Part shown: one piece after another, positions 1 to 5,340 of the stretch
Layout of the letters: each line of letters opens with the position of its first letter
How positions within the stretch are numbered: position 1 is the stretch's first letter
Assembly (NCBI GenBank): GCA_003552565.1
Contig: PUNB01000169.1
Coordinates: forward strand, 1-9,747
Direction: 5' to 3'
DNA: 9,747 nucleotides
DNA from: Lentisphaerota bacterium
GTDB lineage: Bacteria; Verrucomicrobiota; Lentisphaeria; Oligosphaerales; PUNB01
Notes under the pieces: model-generated
The model's input: the letters and a program-made list of their open reading frames with translations, nothing else
The model's database searches: none
Told to the model about the DNA's origin: nothing
Translations under genes and position numbers: made by a program

Positions 1-101
1 AGAGTGATGGAAATACGATTTTTGACCCTTCTCCTGAAACTGAACTGGAGAAGGGGGATGTGCTGGTGACCATAGGAAAAAAAGGAAATGATCAAAAATG
101 A
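1..101 (+). CDS. C-terminal end of a TrkA-C (RCK_C) domain protein, partial
   Basis: The reading frame is open from base 3 to the TGA at 99-101 and gives 32 residues; the start lies outside the window. The visible tail contains IFDPSPETELEKGDVLVTIG, which matches the last two strands of the RCK_C/TrkA_C ligand-binding domain (pattern NPsPd..l..GD.L.v.G, as at the end of the MthK regulatory domain). Such domains sit at the C-terminus of potassium channels, Trk/Ktr subunits and some cation or dicarboxylate transporters, where they gate transport in response to a bound ion or nucleotide. Which transporter this was cannot be told. Its stop overlaps the next start in an ATGA junction, so the two genes are probably cotranscribed and translationally coupled. 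Confidence 0.7.
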   Translation, partial: SDGNTIFDPSPETELEKGDVLVTIGKKGNDQK

Positions 102-673
102 AAATAGCGGCGTTCAACGGCAGTCCGCGTACTGGCGGCAACACCGAAATTCTTCTTCAGACATTGTTGGAAACAGCCCAGGCTGAAGGGGTGGAAACTG
201 AACTTATCCAGGTCGGCGGCAGCGGCTTACGCGGCTGCACCGCCTGTATGCAGTGTCGCCGGAATCAGGATCGTAAATGTGTTCTTACCGGTGATAATTT
301 CAATGAGTGGTTCGACAAAATGATTGCGGCTGATGCGATTGTTATCGGTTCCCCCACTTATTTTTCCGGCATGTCGGCGGAGACCAAGGCCTTGATTGAC
401 CGTGCCGGTTTCGTAGCCCTCGGCAACGGCGGACTGCTGGCGCGGAAAATCGGCGCCGGAGTGGTGGCGGCGCGGCGCGGGGGCGCCGTGCCGGTGCTCG
501 ATTCAATCAATCACATGTTCCTGATGTCGCGCATGATTGTTCCCGGTTCGACCTACTGGAATCTGGGGGTAGGCGGGGGCAAAGGCGAAGTAAGGGATGA
601 TGACGAGGGGCTTCGTAATATGCGTGACCTCGGTCAAACTATCGCCTGGCTGTTAAAGCTTATGCAGGCGTGA
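98..673 (+). CDS. Iron-sulfur flavoprotein (Isf-like), NAD(P)H-dependent FMN reductase family
   Basis: This is a 191-residue cytoplasmic flavodoxin-fold protein. FMN phosphate-binding loop: GSPRTGGNT at residues 8-16, directly after beta-strand 1. Flavin-contacting loop: GSPTYFSGMS at 84-93. Between them is a compact cysteine motif, C47-x2-C50-x2-C53-x7-C61, which fits the CX2CX2CX4-7C motif that binds a 4Fe-4S cluster in archaeal and bacterial Isf proteins; the length is also typical of Isf. The expected role is electron transfer or reduction of oxygen species or quinones in an anaerobe; the substrate is unknown. The ATG overlaps the upstream stop (ATGA) and follows an AGGA at 83-86. It could also be a general NAD(P)H-dependent oxidoreductase, but the four cysteines favour Isf. 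Confidence 0.85.
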   Translation: MKIAAFNGSPRTGGNTEILLQTLLETAQAEGVETELIQVGGSGLRGCTACMQCRRNQDRKCVLTGDNFNEWFDKMIAADAIVIGSPTYFSGMSAETKALIDRAGFVALGNGGLLARKIGAGVVAARRGGAVPVLDSINHMFLMSRMIVPGSTYWNLGVGGGKGEVRDDDEGLRNMRDLGQTIAWLLKLMQA

Positions 674-675
674 TA

Positions 676-2004
676 ATGTCAGACTTTTCGCAACTAACAA
701 TTTTTGGCATGCTGGCTGGTCTAGGAGCGGCTTTTTTTCAGGCTCTTTCCTATTTTTTCTCAAAACGTTTTCTGACTGAGTGCCATGCCGGTTTCAGGGT
801 GCTTTTCTGTCTCTCTATGGTGCAGATGGGAATGATGTCCCTGCTGGCTTTGCCTTTTCTGCTGCCCCGGCCTTTGCCGCCGCTGACGGAGTTTATCGGC
901 CCTTTGATCGGAGTGACGGTGTTTTTCCTTTCCGGGCAGTGGTTTTTATTCTATCTGCTGAAGTCTGCTGATTCATCGGTTGTGGCGCCGATGCTGGGAT
1001 TGAAAATTCCGATTCTGGGGGTGGTGTCAGTTCTTTTTCTGAACCAGCATTTGTCGCCGTCGGCCTGGATCGCCATACTGCTGGCGGTGACCGCCGCCTT
1101 TATGATTTCGCCCCCGCGGAGTGTGCCGGAGAGCCGGACCTTGTCTTTTATTCTTCTTATCTGTATATTTTACAGCGGTTCCGATCTGCACATTCCAGTT
1201 CTGGTTGAGAGGCTGGAGCCTTATGCGCGACATCCGGCTTTACTAGGCGTGGTTTTGACTTATATTCTTTGCGGATTCATCGGTTTGCTGGCCGGGTTGA
1301 GGCAGCGCGCTTTTCGAGTGCCCAGGGGGCAGTATTTCGCTCTGCCTTATTCTTTGTCCTGGCTGGCCGGGATCACCTGTTTGTTTATAACCTTTTCTTT
1401 GATAGGAGTGATTTTCGGGAATATGCTGCAGAGTATACGAGGTTTTATCGCCGTGATCGTCGGAGTTATGGTCAGCAGAGCCGGTCTGCTCCATATTGAG
1501 ACCCGCATTTCAGCTCGCGGCTGGCTGCTGCGACTCGGGGGAGCGGCGGTGATGACGGCGGCGATTATGATGTATTACGCGGACAATATTGACGCGATGG
1601 AGGCAAGTGAAATGAACTTTACCGTAGTCGCTGAAGGAGCCAACAGCGGTTATCCAGACCGGAATGAATATGTCATTCGGGATGCTGAGGAATGGCGCGA
1701 GCTTTGGTCGAAAGTGGTGCGGAATCGGATGCCGCCGCCGGAACCGCCGGAGGTGGATTTTTCCGAGCAAATGATCTTGGCGGTGTTTCAGGGTGAGAAA
1801 CCAACCGGGGGTTATGGGATTTCCATAACTGATGTTAAGCAAACAGAAAACATCGTAGAGGTATTGGTACAGGAACGAACCCCGAAACCCACCGATATGG
1901 TGATAACCGCTCTTACCCAGCCGTATCATATCGTCAAAACGGAAAGGACGGATAAAGAAGTGCGGTTCATCCGGGAAGCGGATGAGCCGGATAAAGAAGA
2001 ATGA
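676..2004 (+). CDS. DMT/EamA-type membrane transporter fused to a C-terminal PrcB_C domain
   Basis: ATG at 676 is preferred because AGG at 666-668 gives a 7-base spacer. A GTG at 670, overlapping the upstream stop, would add two residues but leaves almost no spacer. Numbered from that GTG, about ten hydrophobic segments lie near residues 10-30, 41-63, 76-96, 102-123, 130-147, 157-170, 190-210, 225-247, 252-275 and 285-303, in the two-times-five pattern of drug/metabolite transporters. The stretch SSVVAPMLGLKIPILGVVSV followed by LSPSAWIAILLAVTAAF is EamA-like. Residues about 315-435 form a soluble domain with the PrcB_C signature: ANSGY, EEWRELWSKV, VDFSEQMILAVFQG, KPTGGYGISI, ALTQPYHIV. PrcB_C is named after a subunit of the Treponema dentilisin protease complex and normally occurs in exported proteins. 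Basic residues cluster in loops 1-2, 7-8 and 9-10, while the stretch after helix 10 is acidic, so an N-out/C-out orientation with a periplasmic PrcB_C domain is favoured. The substrate is unknown. Confidence 0.8.
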   Translation: MSDFSQLTIFGMLAGLGAAFFQALSYFFSKRFLTECHAGFRVLFCLSMVQMGMMSLLALPFLLPRPLPPLTEFIGPLIGVTVFFLSGQWFLFYLLKSADSSVVAPMLGLKIPILGVVSVLFLNQHLSPSAWIAILLAVTAAFMISPPRSVPESRTLSFILLICIFYSGSDLHIPVLVERLEPYARHPALLGVVLTYILCGFIGLLAGLRQRAFRVPRGQYFALPYSLSWLAGITCLFITFSLIGVIFGNMLQSIRGFIAVIVGVMVSRAGLLHIETRISARGWLLRLGGAAVMTAAIMMYYADNIDAMEASEMNFTVVAEGANSGYPDRNEYVIRDAEEWRELWSKVVRNRMPPPEPPEVDFSEQMILAVFQGEKPTGGYGISITDVKQTENIVEVLVQERTPKPTDMVITALTQPYHIVKTERTDKEVRFIREADEPDKEE

Positions 2005-2176
2005 TTATGTCACAGCCGTTCAATCTGTAATGTGCAATGCCGCGGCCCATGGTGGAAGTTGTGAGTCTCAAGCGGTTAAGTCGCGCAATCACATGGAGGG
2101 CGGGCTGTATAAGACCCCCGCCTGCTCGTCAGGTGGGTGTATAAGTGCAATGGCTAAAAGCGCCGCCATCCTATCT

Positions 2177-2220
2177 CTCCCCTTTTTCCGCCGTCGAGGA
2201 CGGCGTAAAAAAGGGGGGAG
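2177..2220. repeat. Long imperfect palindrome with CGCCGTC stem
   Basis: The core is a perfect 7-bp stem, CGCCGTC (2189-2195) and GACGGCG (2199-2205), with loop GAG. It is extended outward by CTCCCC-TTTTT on the left (2177-2187) against AAAAAA-GGGGGG-AG on the right (2207-2220), giving an almost continuous stem of about 18 pairs. The T-run precedes the stem and the A-run follows it, so neither strand ends in the U-tract after the hairpin that an intrinsic terminator needs. It reads better as a REP/BIME-like palindromic unit or an RNA hairpin. Confidence 0.6.
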
Positions 2221-2303
2221 GGCTGGGCGGTGGTTAGCCGGTGAACATCGCCCCGGGCGCGCAAGGCGCCCGGTGGCGCCCCTCTTCAGAAGCACCTCCT
2301 GAT

Positions 2304-2322
2304 GGTCGGGCTTATGTGAGAC
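2304..2322 (-). repeat. Copy of the dispersed CATAAGCCCGACC motif
   Basis: Read on the minus strand this is GTCTCACATAAGCCCGACC. It matches 18 of 19 bases of plus-strand 9620-9638 (GTTTCACATAAGCCCGACC). It lies downstream of the PEP-CTERM gene on that gene's own strand, just past its terminator. The GC-rich continuation beyond the motif does not align clearly with the copies near 6612 and 9629. Confidence 0.55.
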
Positions 2323-2348
2323 TTCGTCTTTTAATGGCCATAAAAAAC

Positions 2349-2379
2349 AAAAAAAAAGTGCCGCTCCAAAAAGCGGCAC
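2349..2379 (-). terminator. Rho-independent terminator of the PEP-CTERM gene
   Basis: On the minus strand a perfect 8-bp stem, GTGCCGCT / AGCGGCAC, with a 6-base loop is followed at once by nine T residues (plus-strand A-run at 2349-2357). It begins 37 bases after the stop codon of the gene at 2416-3306. On the plus strand the run after the stem is only CTTTT, so termination from that side would be weaker. Confidence 0.88.
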
Positions 2380-2415
2380 CTTTTGTGATAACTAAATGTC
2401 TTTGAATATTCTATT

Positions 2416-3306
2416 TCAACCGCGCCGGGGACGACGGAAGAACGCCAGCGCTCCGAGCAGCGCCAAGATGATACCGGTGGAAGGTTCCGGTGTCGCCACT
2501 ATTTCAAACCCAGAGAGTGTCACACCGGCTTCACCGGTCAACCCAACCAGATCGATTGTGAAAATATCCTCGGTCATACCGCGGAAAACTGCGTAATCAG
2601 CGTTAACCGCATCTTCTTTGGTTGTTTTGTCCGCCAATCTATAGTCATCGGTTGTCGGGTTTGTGTTGTCTACGATGAAGTTATCATCTTCTTGATCCTT
2701 GGCCCAGAAAATATTGCCTTCCTGGGGATCCCCATCTATCATTTCAATGCTGAATGGAGCATCTCCCTCAGTCGCCGAATCTCCGTCAAAGTAGACATAG
2801 ATATCATAGGAGGTCATATTTCCGCCGTACGTGGACTGCATGCCGCTGCCGGAAAGGCGGATTGCGGGATCTGAATAGGCCAATTCATTCACAGAGCTGT
2901 TAATCCCTGTTTGCAAATATCCAGCGAACAGTTCATCATGGCCGTTGTCAACATTCTCATCACGATCCTCGTGCGCATTCTGGGAGCCAGACCACCAGGA
3001 AATTTTCACCGGTTCCTCCACGGCTGAACCGTTGGTGTAATTAAGCACTGCATCATTGCCGGTCCCCTGGGCACCGATAGCACTGTCAATACTGCCGAAA
3101 CCTTCACCTTCGAGACCGCCGGTGGCGCTGGTCAAGTCATTCCATTCCGCATTTCCTGAATTCAAACCAGCCGGCGGGTTTTCAAGATTAGCGACGGAAC
3201 AAAAGTTGCCGTTGATTACCAGAGGTGTCGGCGCACCCATGAGCGAGGTCGCGGAAAAAGTGAATACCGCTAGGAACATTACTGAGATAGTGAGAGATTT
3301 CTTCAT
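2416..3306 (-). CDS. Secreted PEP-CTERM sorting-domain protein of unknown function
   Basis: 296 residues. Residues 1-25 are a signal peptide: MKK, a hydrophobic core, and an A-x-x-x-x-M-G-A end with likely cleavage before PTP. The mature part is acidic and rich in Asp, Asn, Gly and Ser, with no cysteine cluster or catalytic motif I recognise; GGNMTSYDIYVYFDGDS near 161-177 and LSGFEIVAT near 265-272 look like strands of a beta-sandwich. The C-terminus is a PEP-CTERM signal: PEP at 273-275, a hydrophobic segment at 279-290 and the basic tail RRPRRG. Exosortase-bearing Gram-negative bacteria use this signal to cleave and anchor surface or exopolysaccharide-associated proteins; no exosortase gene is in the window. 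The stretch NGNFCSVANLENPP followed by AEWNDLT resembles N-termini of PVC PEP-CTERM proteins. An AAGGGC-type ribosome site precedes the ATG. It is flanked by its own promoter and terminator and is probably monocistronic. Confidence 0.85.
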   Translation of the reverse strand: MKKSLTISVMFLAVFTFSATSLMGAPTPLVINGNFCSVANLENPPAGLNSGNAEWNDLTSATGGLEGEGFGSIDSAIGAQGTGNDAVLNYTNGSAVEEPVKISWWSGSQNAHEDRDENVDNGHDELFAGYLQTGINSSVNELAYSDPAIRLSGSGMQSTYGGNMTSYDIYVYFDGDSATEGDAPFSIEMIDGDPQEGNIFWAKDQEDDNFIVDNTNPTTDDYRLADKTTKEDAVNADYAVFRGMTEDIFTIDLVGLTGEAGVTLSGFEIVATPEPSTGIILALLGALAFFRRPRRG

Positions 3307-3390
3307 TGTCTTGCCCTTTATTTTTCTTTATTTCTGTTTAGTGGAACCTTTAGAGTTCTGGTTTGCTTCAAACTGACCGCGTCTGAAATG

Positions 3391-3418
3391 AAAATAATTC
3401 TTATTTGTAGCTTGTCAA
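3391..3418 (-). promoter_or_regulatory. Sigma70-type promoter for the PEP-CTERM gene
   Basis: On the minus strand a perfect TTGACA (-35, 3418-3413) is followed after 16 bases by TATTTT (-10, 3396-3391). A start near 3384 would leave a leader of about 80 bases before the ATG at 3306. A second minus-strand TTGACA lies upstream at 3509-3504, inside the palindrome described separately, without an equally good -10. Confidence 0.5.
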
Positions 3419-3470
3419 ATGGTTTTTAATGAATTTCGCAAAATTCTTTTGAAATACTAGTTTGCACGCA

Positions 3471-3522
3471 GCTTGAAAATAAAAGTAATTCCTGTTTTTG
3501 ATATGTCAAGCGCTTTTCAAGC
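3471..3522. promoter_or_regulatory. Probable operator: LacI-type palindrome plus flanking inverted repeat
   Basis: TGTCAAGCGCTTTTCA at 3504-3519 is a palindrome centred on AAGCGCTT, with 12 of 16 bases symmetric and TG/CA ends, the general form of LacI/GalR-family operators. A perfect 9-bp inverted repeat, GCTTGAAAA at 3471-3479 and TTTTCAAGC at 3514-3522, links it to a second half-site 34 bases away. It sits between the divergent PEP-CTERM and ferritin-like genes and overlaps a minus-strand TTGACA, so it could regulate either one. No regulator gene is in the window. Confidence 0.4.
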
Positions 3523-3754
3523 ATGATTTTGATTTGGGCGAATTGTTGTTGCCGCACCCCGTTATAATGGCGGATCTGTCGGCGCCTTTCTTTACATATA
3601 AGGTTTCGCGTGATGGTTAGCGGTCAGTATATGATCATTGCTTATCAGGGCGAAAATTGTGAGCAGGTTGGATAAAAGCTCTTTACTGGTTAATTTATTG
3701 TCTGTCAATTCGCAAAACAATGAGCACAATTTAAAATATACGGTGTAGTTTATC
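3523..3754 (+). other. Leader region of the ferritin-like gene
   Basis: A perfect TATAAT stands at 3563-3568, but the nearest TTG-containing -35 candidate (TTGTTG at 3543-3548) is only 14 bases away, so the promoter is uncertain. If it is used, the leader to the ATG at 3755 is about 180 bases and contains a 20-codon open frame (3613-3675) behind an AAGG. I see no riboswitch class or terminator that I recognise. Confidence 0.3.
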
Positions 3755-4252
3755 ATGGATAATTTATTGGTAAGAATATGTGAGCAGCAACAAGGTTTTA
3801 TACGTAAAATTGCCGCTAACGAGGGTGTGATTGCGCAATTTTATCAGACTATGGCTGTGAAATTCACTGAATTTAATGATGTCTGGCGCGGTTTGGCTGA
3901 GGATGAGCAGGAACACCAGAAGGTGCTGAATGAAATTGCGGATCAGGTGGCTGAAAAAAGCATAGTATTGTCAGGGTTTGAAGGATATAATAAAGAAGAT
4001 CTGGACAAACTTACCGATTTTATTGAAAACCACATGAAGCGGATAAAGGAAGGAAAAGTTACTCTGCCAATAGCTTTGGCTTCCGCCTTGTCCATCGAAA
4101 GAAGCCTTGCTGAATCTCCTTTTTTTCAGCAAGTTCACAGTGCTGACGAGGAATTGGAAAACAAGCTGCGTAAAATCAGTCAGGACACTCAAACCCATTA
4201 TAACACAATCGACAGAATCAACACAGAAGTTAGTTCCCGCAGCTTCAGGTAG
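3755..4252 (+). CDS. Ferritin-like (rubrerythrin-related) four-helix protein
   Basis: 165 residues, almost wholly helical, with no signal peptide or membrane segment. Ferritin-like diiron ligands can be placed: E23 in helix 1 (AANEGVIAQFY), E51-x2-H54 in helix 2 (LAEDEQEHQKVL), E115 in helix 3 (ALSIERSLAE) and H148 in helix 4 (DTQTHYNTI). The second ExxH is degraded: T145 stands where Glu is expected, with D144 next to it. There is no C-terminal rubredoxin (CxxC) domain, so it is not a classical rubrerythrin. The family handles peroxide, oxygen or iron; the incomplete site makes activity uncertain. The Shine-Dalgarno is weak (GGTG at 3742-3745). The gene is visibly more AT-rich than the amidohydrolase and ceramidase-like genes, which could mean transfer or just weak expression. 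It appears monocistronic. Confidence 0.62.
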   Translation: MDNLLVRICEQQQGFIRKIAANEGVIAQFYQTMAVKFTEFNDVWRGLAEDEQEHQKVLNEIADQVAEKSIVLSGFEGYNKEDLDKLTDFIENHMKRIKEGKVTLPIALASALSIERSLAESPFFQQVHSADEELENKLRKISQDTQTHYNTIDRINTEVSSRSFR

Positions 4253-4398
4253 AAGCATGACTTGCCGAAGTAACTCACTATCTCACTAGAGCCCGCCCGG
4301 AAAGGGTTTGGAAACGAGATCAACCTTGTCCCGAATCATATTCCTTTTCAGCAGAATTTATGGGCACATTTTGGTCGTCTTTTATTCCTAGTACGGAC

Positions 4399-4551
4399 GA
4401 AGCAGGTGGTTTAAGCGTAACCAACTAAGAGTGGGCTTACGTGTTCGATTAAGTTCGGGATTAGGTGTCATGGCCTCCACGCCTTTCTTCTAAACACTTC
4501 GTCGCACTCTTCGTCTCACCCTTCGTTGGTTACGCTTAAACCACTGTCTTC
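4399..4551. repeat. Fold-back element with perfect 20-bp inverted arms
   Basis: GTGGTTTAAGCGTAACCAAC at 4406-4425 is exactly complementary to GTTGGTTACGCTTAAACCAC at 4525-4544. Symmetry continues outward after three mismatches (GAAG 4399-4402 against CTTC 4548-4551). It also continues inward with 7 of the next 10 pairs and then more weakly for about 20 more, so nearly the whole 153-base unit can fold on itself. The interior holds three 12-base tandem units. It carries no open frame of note. It could be a MITE-like mobile element, a structured RNA or a large cruciform. No clear target-site duplication flanks it. Confidence 0.75.
4490..4525 (-). repeat. Three 12-base tandem units inside the fold-back element
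   Basis: On the minus strand the units read CGAAGGGTGAGA, CGAAGAGTGCGA and CGAAGTGTTTAG, sharing CGAAG-x-GT. They abut the inner end of the right arm, and the first base of the array (4525) overlaps that arm. Confidence 0.65.
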
Positions 4552-4618
4552 ATCAGCCTACACGCCGGATTGCATCCCCGTGCGAACATACATAACCACA
4601 GATTCTGCGGGGGAGCCA

Positions 4619-4638
4619 AAAAATCAAGCCTGATTTTT
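4619..4638 (-). terminator. Weak A/T-rich hairpin, possible terminator
   Basis: AAAAATCA and TGATTTTT form a perfect 8-bp inverted repeat around AGCC. On the minus strand the stem runs into seven T residues. It lies about 70-85 bases past the stop of the nitroreductase remnant. The stem has only two G-C class pairs' worth of stability at its tip, so the call is tentative. Confidence 0.3.
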
Positions 4639-4704
4639 CTGAATAATTGCGAGACTAGGTGAGCACAAGTTCGGCTCAATGTCACTTTCCGCATGGGGTC
4701 TAGA

Positions 4705-5142
4705 CTATCCCAGCATCCCGACGGGAGCCAGGTAAATCGTGAATTCTTCTTGTCCATCGACCCCAAGCAGTTGGTCCATTCCATCCTGGTCATAGGCGGC
4801 GATGGCGCAAGTGCCGGCGTTTATCGCTTCGCAGGCCAGGTATAGATTCTGGCAGAGAAGGAAAGAGAGATGATCAAGCGTAAGCGGGTTGCGGGTGAAA
4901 TTTCGCCGGCTTTCCCGGTTGCGAATCGCCTCTTCCACCGATACCGGCTGAACTCCCCGCCATTCCCCCGCTTTCGGCAGAGCTGTTATCTTGCCATCTT
5001 CCGGGCTGCTTTTTTCAATCGGCGGCGGCGGAACTCCCCGAGCCTGCTCGGTGCGTCTGAAGTCAGTCTCCATACGGATATGATCCTTGAGAAATGACCG
5101 CAGACGCCCCATAAGCTCGGAAGATTTTCGGTTGTTATTCAT
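4705..5142 (-). pseudogene. SagB/ThcOx-family nitroreductase with an internal deletion
   Basis: 145 residues, made of the two ends of a SagB/ThcOx-type FMN dehydrogenase. Residues 1-96 carry the usual N-terminal part: TEQARGVPPPPIEK at 31-44, SVEEAIRNRESRRNFT at 68-83 with the RxSxR-like entry, and LTLDHLSFLL at 87-96. Residues 97-145 carry the usual C-terminal part: CQNLYLACEAINAGTCAIAAYD at 97-118, LLGVDGQEEFTIYLAPVG at 125-142. The joint is at about 4852-4855, between LL and CQNLY. Missing is the central part, by my recollection of the family about 100-120 residues, including the RxxPSaG flavin-binding loop and the strand before AGHvxQNL. Flavin binding and activity are therefore unlikely, although the frame stayed open and a good AAGGAA ribosome site precedes the ATG at 5142. 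It may be a recent deletion, an assembly error or, less likely, a functional mini-protein. Confidence 0.72.
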
Positions 5143-5289
5143 AGCAATTAGTTCCTTAATGTTTTACCCGGCTTTGCATTGCTGATAAAATTGACGCAGA
5201 TGGAAATTGACTATATTCGTTCACCGGTTAATTGCAAAATCCAAATACCGATGCAAGCTGATGAGAAATTCATTCATTGACGGTTTGCA

Positions 5290-5319
5290 TTGACGAATTG
5301 GGTAATTACAGTATATGTT
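5290..5319 (+). promoter_or_regulatory. Possible sigma70-type promoter of the amidohydrolase gene
   Basis: TTGACG at 5290-5295 is followed after 16 bases by TATATG (5312-5317), or after 18 by TATGTT (5314-5319), just ahead of the ATG at 5341. The word CATTGACG occurs twice, at 5275-5282 and 5288-5295, which could be a 13-base-spaced direct-repeat site. A second weaker pair, TTGACG 5191-5196 and TATATT 5212-5217, has a 15-base spacer. Confidence 0.4.
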
Positions 5320-5340
5320 ATAAATTAACAGAGATGTTAA

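Larger units (their letters stand above)
2005..2415. other. Gene-free region rich in palindromes
   Basis: No convincing gene lies here; the open frames on either strand have no start context and no recognisable protein. The stretch contains: a GGCGGG/CCCGCC stem at 2099-2122; two related words, GGGCTGTATAAG at 2102-2113 and GGGTGTATAAG at 2136-2146; a long palindrome at 2177-2220; a perfect 8-bp GC stem, CCGGGCGC/GCGCCCGG, with loop GCAAG at 2253-2273; a copy of a dispersed motif at 2304-2322; and a terminator at 2349-2379. No clear terminator for the plus-strand transporter operon is visible unless one of these stems serves. Confidence 0.6.
4253..4704. other. Gene-free region with a fold-back element
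   Basis: No gene is supported. Open frames such as the minus-strand one ending at 4536 have no family resemblance and no start context. The central third is the fold-back element at 4399-4551. The right end holds a short A/T-rich hairpin at 4619-4638. I see no transposase remnant and no tRNA. Confidence 0.55.

Noticed and set aside
3460..3480. Sigma54 promoter (TTGCAC-N5-TTGA)
   Set aside because: Both the essential GG and GC dinucleotides have a mismatch.
4426..4490. Resemblance to 5S rRNA on the minus strand (GGAGGCC, CACCTAATCCCGAAC, TAAGCCC)
   Set aside because: The words recall helix III and loop C of 5S rRNA, but the helix IV/V part is absent, the middle does not align, and the terminal 20-bp arms are unlike helix I. 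A covariance search with the 5S model (RF00001) would settle it.
4406..4544. Integron attC site
   Set aside because: The inverted arms lack the RYYYAAC and GTTRRRY core sites, and no integrase or cassette is nearby.
4536..4793. Minus-strand open frame of 85 codons
   Set aside because: It overlaps the well-supported nitroreductase remnant in another frame and matches no family.
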